A stretch of 7,822 bases of DNA. Origin: Pyrinomonadaceae bacterium (lineage in GTDB: Bacteria > Acidobacteriota > Blastocatellia > Pyrinomonadales > Pyrinomonadaceae). Shown one piece after another: positions 1-5,166 of the stretch. Position numbers and translations under genes: made by a program. The stretch spans positions 1 to 7,822 of the forward strand of contig JACCTF010000282.1 of assembly GCA_013812565.1 (NCBI GenBank), in the 5' to 3' direction. The first letter of the stretch is position 1. Every line of letters starts with the position of its first letter. The notes under the pieces are model-generated. The model was given only the letters and a program-made list of their open reading frames with translations, did no database searches and was not told the origin of the DNA.

Positions 1-75
1 GTTAAAACAAGCATGGTTTCGACTTCGGACTTTACTAAGCCGTCATCAGAGAACACCGCGCCTTCGCCTTCATCT

Positions 76-103
76 CAGCACTCAGCACTCAGTACTCATC
101 ACT
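76..103. repeat. Four tandem 7-base repeats
   Basis: Four consecutive heptamers read CAGCACT, CAGCACT, CAGTACT, CATCACT. The first two are identical; the third differs at one base and the fourth at two from the first unit. A looser pair with the same period, TTCGACT then TCGGACT, lies at 18-31. The tract ends eight bases before the ATG at 112 and is pyrimidine-rich on the plus strand. Short heptamer arrays between genes occur in several bacterial phyla, and here the tract most likely marks non-coding DNA. It could be translated in frame if the ATG at 13 were used, but it would give a low-complexity Ser/Thr/His stretch. Confidence 0.75.
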
Positions 104-111
104 TCTTCTTG

Positions 112-1578
112 ATGAAGCTTTTGCTTATAACGGTTGCGACCGTCCGCCACCAACTGCGGTGGGCTGCGCAGCATATCTATTCGCTGCTGTTTTTGTCGCC
201 GCTGGTGCTCGGCATTACATACGCTACATTGGCGCGACTCGTGGGCGACGCTTCGGCAGAATGGCAACCTTCGCTTGCGTTGAGCGTGGCGCTCGCGTGG
301 TTTCTAGAGGCTTCCGTGATCGCCTTGAGCATGTCGCGCGCGAGCCGCGAGATTTATCATCTTCGTCAACCCGAATCTTTTCTCGAAGCTTTGCCCGTCG
401 CCCGCGCGACGCATCTTCATGCGGCGTTGGTGACGCGGCTTGCACGCACCATGCTGGTGGGCACGGTTGTTTTAGTCGCCCGCTCGCTTTTGAATCAAGG
501 AGACTTACCCTTTGCACACGGTTTGCTGCCGCTCTCTTTATTTATCCTTATTACCGCACTGACGCAGATGCTGGCCGCGCTCAACTGGATTCACTGGGGG
601 CACACCAGAGACAAGCCCGTCACATTCGGAATCAGCTTGGTGCTCTTGCTCGCTGTTTCAATCGCCGGGTTGCTGCTCTTGCTTATCGTCGCTCCCCGTA
701 TGCTGCCGGTCCAGGTTCCCACGTGGTTGTTGATAAGCGGCAGTCTTTTAACCGTCGCGCTCTACTCCCTGGCGCGCGGGGTACACGGACGCTGGCGCGT
801 CTTCGACATTGAACACGTCAGGCGACTTCAAACAATCAATCAGTGGAGCGTTTTTCGCGCGGGCTTGACCGGGCTTTTACATCGCCGGGGGATTGACCGA
901 GCCGTAGCGGCGCAACTCGCTCGCGATCTTCAGTTGACCATCCGAACCTTTTCTTCCGCCGTGTACGTCGCTGCGGGAACGGCTGCCCTCTGGCTCATCG
1001 TACTGCTTACGGTTCTAATAACCGATCTGCTTCCAGAGGGGCAGAATTCCCCCTTCGATGTGGGAAGCGATTGGTTGAGCAACACATGGCTGCCCCCGGT
1101 CATGGCAACAAAGTTTGCCTGCGTTTTTGCGGTCGCGTCACTAGCAGCTTTGTTACCGATCCTGGTTGCGTATCAGATTCCCTACTTCTGGCTGGAACGC
1201 GCCGCGGGTACAACAGCCGAACGGATGTGGGAAGCGAAGATGTGGTACACCAGGCTGGTGAGCATGCCGGTGCCGTTCGCCGCGTGGTTGATCGGCTGGG
1301 CAAGCGGCGAGGTGCCGTTTGTTTACTCGCTTCCGCTACTCTTTGAATGCCTGTGGCTGTGGTGGCTGGTCAGTTCACTGATAGGTCTGCTTTGTTTCGA
1401 GATGCCTGCACAACCCGGCCTCGCGATCATCTTGATGATGACCTTGGGCTTGGGATTCGGGTTGTTGGTCGCGCTCGCCTGGCCCATAGGGTTATCACTC
1501 TATGCCTTCGGATTCGCTCAGATGATTGAGCGCGGCCACGCGCGTGCGCATTACTTCATCACGACGGGGGGAGATTGA
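112..1578 (+). CDS. ABC exporter membrane subunit, multi-spanning, ABC-2-like
   Basis: The product is a very hydrophobic protein of 488 residues from this start, with about ten to eleven predicted membrane segments. The clearest lie near residues 22-42, 53-75, 137-160, 172-193, 203-220, 284-304, 333-354, 402-428 and 436-466. A polar, Arg-rich stretch at about 223-281 includes ARDLQLTIRTFSS just before a membrane segment and is probably a cytoplasmic loop contacting the ATPase. The gene is followed, with a 4-base overlap, by an exporter-type ATPase, so it is most likely the membrane half of that transporter. The substrate is unknown. An in-frame ATG at 13 would add 33 low-complexity residues encoded partly by tandem heptamers, so the start at 112 is preferred. 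Neither start has a visible Shine-Dalgarno sequence. The frame and membrane nature are certain; the ABC-2 assignment rests on topology and context. Confidence 0.82.
   Translation: MKLLLITVATVRHQLRWAAQHIYSLLFLSPLVLGITYATLARLVGDASAEWQPSLALSVALAWFLEASVIALSMSRASREIYHLRQPESFLEALPVARATHLHAALVTRLARTMLVGTVVLVARSLLNQGDLPFAHGLLPLSLFILITALTQMLAALNWIHWGHTRDKPVTFGISLVLLLAVSIAGLLLLLIVAPRMLPVQVPTWLLISGSLLTVALYSLARGVHGRWRVFDIEHVRRLQTINQWSVFRAGLTGLLHRRGIDRAVAAQLARDLQLTIRTFSSAVYVAAGTAALWLIVLLTVLITDLLPEGQNSPFDVGSDWLSNTWLPPVMATKFACVFAVASLAALLPILVAYQIPYFWLERAAGTTAERMWEAKMWYTRLVSMPVPFAAWLIGWASGEVPFVYSLPLLFECLWLWWLVSSLIGLLCFEMPAQPGLAIILMMTLGLGFGLLVALAWPIGLSLYAFGFAQMIERGHARAHYFITTGGD
1566..1578 (+). promoter_or_regulatory. 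Ribosome binding site and TTGA stop/start overlap
   Basis: A run of six G followed by AGA lies directly before TTG at 1575-1577, and the TGA stop of the membrane-subunit gene is 1576-1578. The two genes therefore share four bases (TTGA), a typical sign of translational coupling. TTG is chosen because no ATG or GTG precedes the conserved N-terminal strand of the ATPase. The first ATG in frame encodes residue 29, too late for a complete nucleotide-binding domain. Confidence 0.7.
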
Positions 1579-2294
1579 ACAACGAGTTCGTTACGGTCGA
1601 GGCGGTCACGAAGCGTTACTCAAACGTTGTGGCGGTTGACGACTTGAGCCTGTCCGTGATGGCGGGCGAAGTTTATGCTCTGCTTGGCGCAAACGGGGCG
1701 GGCAAGTCAACGCTGATTCGCATGATCGTCGGCATCACGACTCCCGACTCCGGTGCCGTCCGCGTTTGTGGCGAAGACCATGCGCGGCGCGGCCCAAGCA
1801 CCAAGCGACACCTCGGCTACCTGCCTGAAGAACTGACTTTATACGAGCGGCTGACCGGGAGCGAATATCTCGCTCTGGTTGCCGGGTTGAAAGAGATCGA
1901 CCCGGCCAAGGTTGCCGAAGAACTCCAGTTCTTTGAGCTAAGCGGGGTCGCGGGTAAGTGGATCGGCGGGTACTCGCTCGGGATGCGCAAGAAGTTGGGG
2001 CTGGCAGCAGCGATGATCGGCAGTCCGAGCGTGCTGGTGTTGGATGAACCGCTCAATGGGCTTGATGTCGAGATGATGCGTAAGCTCCGGTCGCGTCTCG
2101 AACGCGAGCGCGAGTCCGGGCGAACGGTATTGATCTCTTCGCATGTGATGAGCTTTATCGAACGCACTTGCAACCGCGTCGGGATTATGCGCGCCGGGCG
2201 GTTGGTGGCCGAAGGCTCACCCGGAGAGTTGCGCACGAAGACCGGGATGTTTGATGAGCCATTTGAAGACGTCTTCTTTCATCTGGCGGATTGA
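1575..2294 (+). CDS. ABC transporter ATP-binding protein, exporter type
   Basis: This 239-residue nucleotide-binding subunit probably powers the membrane protein encoded just upstream. The motifs appear in the expected order. Walker A GANGAGKST is at residues 38-46. A Q-loop region YLPEE at 82-86 has glutamate where many families have glutamine. The signature is a variant, YSLGMRKK at 133-140 in place of LSGGQ. Walker B VLVLDEP is at 153-159, the D-loop NGLD at 161-164 and the switch histidine is H190. The SLGM-type signature and the YLPEE loop are usual in ATPases paired with ABC-2 membrane proteins (the CcmA/NatA/DrrA-like group), which supports an export or membrane-remodelling role rather than uptake. 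The length is near complete for such single-domain ATPases. Transcription converges with the importer operon, with only 25 bases between stop codons and no clear terminator hairpin. Confidence 0.93.
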   Translation: MNNEFVTVEAVTKRYSNVVAVDDLSLSVMAGEVYALLGANGAGKSTLIRMIVGITTPDSGAVRVCGEDHARRGPSTKRHLGYLPEELTLYERLTGSEYLALVAGLKEIDPAKVAEELQFFELSGVAGKWIGGYSLGMRKKLGLAAAMIGSPSVLVLDEPLNGLDVEMMRKLRSRLERERESGRTVLISSHVMSFIERTCNRVGIMRAGRLVAEGSPGELRTKTGMFDEPFEDVFFHLAD

Positions 2295-2319
2295 TTTGAT
2301 TCCTGCGCTAATTTTATCC

Positions 2320-3375
2320 TTAATTGTTCGCATCCTTCGCCGCTTGCATGTCGATATTCGCCGGTTTGATCTCTTGCGGAATGAACTGCCGGTCAACAAC
2401 CTCGGCAATTGGAACGGGTCGTTCAAGGATGCCGATCTTCAAGGCCATGTCGTGTATCTGCTGCAAGTCTTCATCCGTCGGCGTCAGCATCCGATAGCTC
2501 ACGCGGTCGGGCGGCTGAGTTAAAACGTGGCGCACAACCCGCTCATTCTGCCGGAAGTATGGTGCCGAGAGTTTCGCGGCATCAAGCCGGTGCTGCTCCG
2601 CCCATTCGCCCGATTCGGCGATGCCGCGCACCAGATCCCGCACCACCTCGGGTCGGTCGCGAATCAAATCTTCATGCACCACCAGCACGCACGAGATGAA
2701 GCCGGGCCAAATATCTTTGGCGTGATGCAGCACGCGCCCCGTGCCGTCGAGTTCGGCTTTCGCGGCGTGCGGCTCGCCGACGAAGTAAGCGTCAATCGCC
2801 TTTGCCGCCAGCGCCCCGGGCATGTCCGGCGGCGGCAGTTCGACAAACCGGATCTCATCTTCGCGGATGCCTTGATCCTCCATCAATTTATGGATCACAA
2901 GATTCTGATTGCTCGCCCGGCTCGGGATGGCAAAGACTTTACCGCGTAGGTCGCGCAAGGACTCAGCGGCGAGGTCCTGACGCACCATCACGGTTGAGCC
3001 GTCGCGGTGACCGAGGTAAACGATTTTGACGGGCACACCCTGCTCGCGAAGTTTCATCGCGAGCGGAGCCAGAAGAAACGTCGCTTGCAGACGGCCGCTT
3101 TTTATGGACTCAACAACCGTGGGGAAGTCTGTGAAACGTTGCGACTCGAACCGCGTCGCGGTGCTCGTCCGCGTCGCGTAATCCGTCACGGGGCAAGTCA
3201 GATGGCAAGTAACGGGCAGGAAGCCGACCCCTAACTGCTCACGCGACTTAGTCGAGTTGGTTACGGCTGTGTTGCCGGTCGCGAAACGCTGCCACGGTTT
3301 GAAGCGGAGCACGGTAAGTACCGAGATAAACGCAAGCGCCATAAGCACAAATCGCGCGGTTGACGAACGAAACAT
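2320..3375 (-). CDS. ABC importer substrate-binding protein, NrtA/SsuA/NMT1-like
   Basis: This is a 351-residue periplasmic-type solute-binding protein and the last gene of the importer operon. Residues 8-23 form one hydrophobic segment after a short positive N-terminus, so it is exported or membrane-anchored; no lipobox cysteine is visible. The mature part follows the NMT1/SsuA pattern. The first strand and pocket loop are VGFLPVTCHLTCPVT at 50-64, followed by a SGRLQATFLLAPLA segment at 93-106. The second lobe opens near GKVFAIPSRASN at 145-156, and AAKAIDAYFVGEPHAAKAE at 190-208 is the typical 'iDA...eP' region. The sequence around 57-61 (Cys-His-Leu-Thr-Cys) is unusual for nitrate or sulfonate binders and could coordinate a metal or contact an atypical ligand. 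The family is confident; the substrate (nitrate, sulfonate, taurine, pyrimidine precursor or other) cannot be assigned. Confidence 0.9.
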   Translation of the reverse strand: MFRSSTARFVLMALAFISVLTVLRFKPWQRFATGNTAVTNSTKSREQLGVGFLPVTCHLTCPVTDYATRTSTATRFESQRFTDFPTVVESIKSGRLQATFLLAPLAMKLREQGVPVKIVYLGHRDGSTVMVRQDLAAESLRDLRGKVFAIPSRASNQNLVIHKLMEDQGIREDEIRFVELPPPDMPGALAAKAIDAYFVGEPHAAKAELDGTGRVLHHAKDIWPGFISCVLVVHEDLIRDRPEVVRDLVRGIAESGEWAEQHRLDAAKLSAPYFRQNERVVRHVLTQPPDRVSYRMLTPTDEDLQQIHDMALKIGILERPVPIAEVVDRQFIPQEIKPANIDMQAAKDANN

Positions 3376-3380
3376 AATAA

Positions 3381-3386
3381 CTCCTT
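3381..3386 (-). promoter_or_regulatory. Ribosome binding site of the substrate-binding protein gene
   Basis: On the minus strand AAGGAG lies five bases upstream of the ATG at 3375-3373. It sits in the 19-base gap after the ATPase stop codon and is the strongest Shine-Dalgarno sequence in the window. It fixes the start of the binding protein and suggests independent, efficient initiation, in line with the excess of binding protein that such importers usually need. Confidence 0.8.
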
Positions 3387-3394
3387 AACCATTC

Positions 3395-4165
3395 CTAATT
3401 GATGTTAGCACGCACCAATCTATCGTCAGTTTCATTTTCTAAACCTAGTTCCGCAAGGATGCGTTGCACAGCATCGACAACCTCCGCTTGCACGGGACTG
3501 CGTGGACGCGGCACAGTCAATCTCAATTCCATGCGGATGCAGGCCGGTCGCTCGGTAAGCACAATGATGCGGTCGGCGAGTTGTGCCGCTTCTTCGATGT
3601 CATGCGTGACAAGCACGACGGTGCGCGGGCGCGTTTCAAGCAATCGGGCGAGTTCCTCCCGCATGCGCAGACGCGTCAGGTAATCAAGCGCCGAGAACGG
3701 TTCATCGAGCAGCATGATGTCCGTTTCGCCGGCCAGCGCACGGGCAAGTTCAACGCGCTGGCGCATCCCGCCCGAGAGTTGGTGCGGGTAGTGTTCGGCA
3801 AAGCCGTGCAAGTTGATTAGGTCGAACATCTCGGCGAGTTGCCGCATGCGCTCTGCATTGTCCTGCACGTGGCGCAAGCCCATTTCGATGTTCTCTCTCA
3901 CGGTGAGCCACGGAAACAATCCGTCTTGTTGGTAGACCATGCGTGTGCTGCCGGTGCGCGTGACCGTGCCCGATGTTGGACGGTCAAAGCCGGAGAGCAG
4001 ATTGAGCAGCGTTGTTTTGCCGCAACCCGAAGGGCCGACGATGGCGACAAACTCACCACGCCTGACTTCAAGCGACATGTCGCGCAGCACCTCCAGAGAG
4101 TCGAAGGAGCGCGACACGCTCGCGAGTCGCAGTGGCTCAGTTAAGTCCTCGCGGCTAACGTTCAT
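3395..4165 (-). CDS. ABC importer ATPase, NrtD/SsuB/TauB-like
   Basis: This 256-residue ATPase subunit energises the importer. All motifs are intact. Walker A GPSGCGKTT is at residues 44-52. The Q-loop YQQDGLFPWLTV at 78-89 has the 'LFPW' that is characteristic of the nitrate/sulfonate/taurine class. The signature LSGGMRQR is at 130-137, Walker B IMLLDEP at 150-156, the D-loop SALD at 158-161 and the switch histidine is H188 in THDIEEA. The length matches SsuB/TauB, and no C-terminal regulatory or fused binding domain of the NrtC type is present. The ATG overlaps the end of the permease gene by 11 bases, which points to translational coupling. The next gene, the binding protein, starts 19 bases beyond this stop. 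The family is certain; the transported compound is not known. Confidence 0.95.
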   Translation of the reverse strand: MNVSREDLTEPLRLASVSRSFDSLEVLRDMSLEVRRGEFVAIVGPSGCGKTTLLNLLSGFDRPTSGTVTRTGSTRMVYQQDGLFPWLTVRENIEMGLRHVQDNAERMRQLAEMFDLINLHGFAEHYPHQLSGGMRQRVELARALAGETDIMLLDEPFSALDYLTRLRMREELARLLETRPRTVVLVTHDIEEAAQLADRIIVLTERPACIRMELRLTVPRPRSPVQAEVVDAVQRILAELGLENETDDRLVRANIN

Positions 4166-4928
4166 AACCCCACCGCACGCTTGGCAGAAGCATCAGGCGA
4201 ACCAACAAACGATCAACGACGACACCGATTGCGCCGATGACGATCATCCCGACCACCAGCAAGTCCATACGCAAACCGTTGCGTGCGTCCCAAATGGCAA
4301 ACCCCAACCCATCGCGCCCGGCGATCATCTCCGCCGCCACCACTACCACCCACGCCAGCCCCGCCGTGACGCGCAGAGCCGTAATGACTTGCGGCAGAAT
4401 CGCGGGCAGCGTTACTTCGCGAAGCAACTGCGAACCCCCTAAGCCGTAATCCTCAGCGACGCGAAAGTAGATTGTCGGGATACTCGCCACCGCCGCTGTC
4501 GTCGCCAGCACGATGGGGAAGAACGATGCCATGAAGATCAGAAAGATGGCGGGCAGATCGCCGATGCCGAACCAGAGAATCGCAAACGGTATCCACGCGA
4601 GCGGCGAGAGACTGCGGAAGAAGTTAACCAGCGGCAGCAACGCTTGACGAAAACGTGCCCGATGTCCGAGCACGAGTCCGAGCGGAACGCCCGCCCCTGC
4701 GGCGATGGCAAAACCAGTACACACGCGAAACAAAGAGGCAATGATGTCGTCTAGCAAACGCCCCGATTGAATCTCTTCCAAAAAGCCACGCACAACATCA
4801 AGCGGTGATGGAAACAGCGACGATGGGAAGACGGTCAAAGCCGACAGCACACCCCACAACACGACGATTAAAAACATTACTATCAAAGGAAGTAGAGGCG
4901 CTTTTGTGGAAGATGTTTGATCTATCAT
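4155..4928 (-). CDS. ABC importer permease, NrtB/SsuC/TauC-like
   Basis: This 257-residue inner-membrane permease is the first gene of the importer operon. It has about six membrane segments, the clearest at residues 12-32, 66-88, 95-120, 125-148, 185-203 and 222-245. The block RSLSPLAWIPFAILWFGIG at 105-123, followed by AIFLIFMASFFPIVLAT, is characteristic of NrtB/SsuC permeases. The cytoplasmic coupling (EAA-type) loop is at about 158-187, including the LPAILP sequence at 174-179 and ending in ALR. The length is typical for the family. No good Shine-Dalgarno sequence precedes the ATG. Its first base is shared with the stop codon of a possible six-codon reading frame (TAATG), which may supply ribosomes by reinitiation. 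The gene probably begins the transcript that continues through the ATPase and binding protein. Confidence 0.94.
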   Translation of the reverse strand: MIDQTSSTKAPLLPLIVMFLIVVLWGVLSALTVFPSSLFPSPLDVVRGFLEEIQSGRLLDDIIASLFRVCTGFAIAAGAGVPLGLVLGHRARFRQALLPLVNFFRSLSPLAWIPFAILWFGIGDLPAIFLIFMASFFPIVLATTAAVASIPTIYFRVAEDYGLGGSQLLREVTLPAILPQVITALRVTAGLAWVVVVAAEMIAGRDGLGFAIWDARNGLRMDLLVVGMIVIGAIGVVVDRLLVRLMLLPSVRWGYER

Positions 4929-4948
4929 TACGGCAAAATCGAAAGCAT
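4928..4948 (-). CDS. Possible six-codon leader cistron coupled to the permease
   Basis: On the minus strand ATG at 4948-4946 opens a frame encoding MLSILP and ending in TAA at 4930-4928, whose last A is the first base of the permease ATG (TAATG). A purine-rich GAGAG lies four bases upstream of the small ATG, whereas the permease ATG has no Shine-Dalgarno sequence of its own. This arrangement fits termination-reinitiation. It is also the tail of a longer 63-codon frame starting at 5119, but that frame would cover the proposed promoter and resembles nothing known. The evidence is weak. Confidence 0.25.
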   Translation of the reverse strand: MLSILP

Positions 4949-4966
4949 GAAACTCTCGCGCTTGTG

Positions 4967-4980
4967 GGTTGATTTCAACC
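4967..4980. promoter_or_regulatory. 14-base palindrome, candidate operator
   Basis: The sequence GGTTGA-TT-TCAACC is a perfect 6-base inverted repeat around two central bases. It lies 39 bases upstream of the permease start and just downstream of the minus-strand promoter-like sequence, a position where a bound dimeric repressor would block transcription. With a 2-base spacer it is too tight for a stable RNA hairpin, so a protein binding site is more likely than a terminator. No regulator gene is present in the window. Confidence 0.4.
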
Positions 4981-5012
4981 GGCTGCCTCGGTACAAAGGC
5001 TTATTTGGATGT

Positions 5013-5042
5013 GGTATATTCAAGCACCAAATTTTGACACAA
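5013..5042 (-). promoter_or_regulatory. Candidate promoter of the importer operon
   Basis: On the minus strand TTGTGT (5042-5037) and TATACC (5018-5013) are separated by 18 bases, loosely matching the sigma-70 -35 and -10 boxes. Transcription from here would begin near 5005 and leave a leader of about 75 bases before the permease. The match is imperfect (TTG and TATA cores only) and is offered because no better pair is seen in the divergent region. Confidence 0.3.
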
Positions 5043-5064
5043 TGAAAGCTCTCTGCGCTAGTAG
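5034..5064 (+). promoter_or_regulatory. Candidate promoter of the lipoprotein gene
   Basis: A perfect -35 consensus TTGACA lies at 5034-5039, overlapping the opposite-strand -35-like sequence. The -10 region 17 to 19 bases on (around GCTAGTAG) is poor. It coincides with a weak inverted repeat, GCTCT at 5048-5052 and AGAGC at 5063-5067. A separate good -10-like TATAAC at 5138-5143 has no -35 partner at normal spacing. One of the two may be used; the sequence does not decide between them. Confidence 0.22.
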
Positions 5065-5166
5065 AGCACGTGTAAGAGGTGCGGAGTCCCAAGTTCTTAA
5101 ATCTTGTGAAAACCTCCAACCCGGTAACTCCGTACTCTATAACTTCGCACGCCGAACTCTTAATTC

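Larger units (their letters stand above)
4929..5166. other. Divergent intergenic region
   Basis: These 238 bases separate the importer operon (leftward) from the lipoprotein gene (rightward) and must hold both promoters. They contain the palindrome, the promoter-like boxes and the possible leader cistron listed separately. The stretch 5065-5166 shows no recognisable RNA gene: there is no tRNA T-arm consensus, no riboswitch core that can be recognised by eye, and no hairpin followed by a T-run. Confidence 0.7.

Noticed and set aside
159..812. Plus-strand open frame (217 codons) in another frame of the membrane-subunit gene
   Set aside because: Arg-rich product without recognisable features; the overlapping frame has clear membrane segments and a coupled downstream partner.
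2295..2319. Bidirectional terminator between the convergent genes
   Set aside because: The 25 bases are AT-rich but contain no inverted repeat able to form a convincing hairpin, so no terminator is called.
3939..4442. Plus-strand open frame (167 codons) spanning the ATPase/permease junction
   Set aside because: Antisense to two genes with complete family motifs; its Thr/Asp/His-rich product has no domain.
5040..5100. Possible small RNA or tRNA-like structure in the divergent region
   Set aside because: Only a 5-base stem (GCTCT/AGAGC) can be formed, there is no T-arm consensus and no terminator follows.
4928..5119. Minus-strand 63-codon frame upstream of the permease, as a full gene
   Set aside because: No ribosome binding site or family resemblance, and it would overlap the likely promoter region. 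Only its last six codons are kept as a possible leader.
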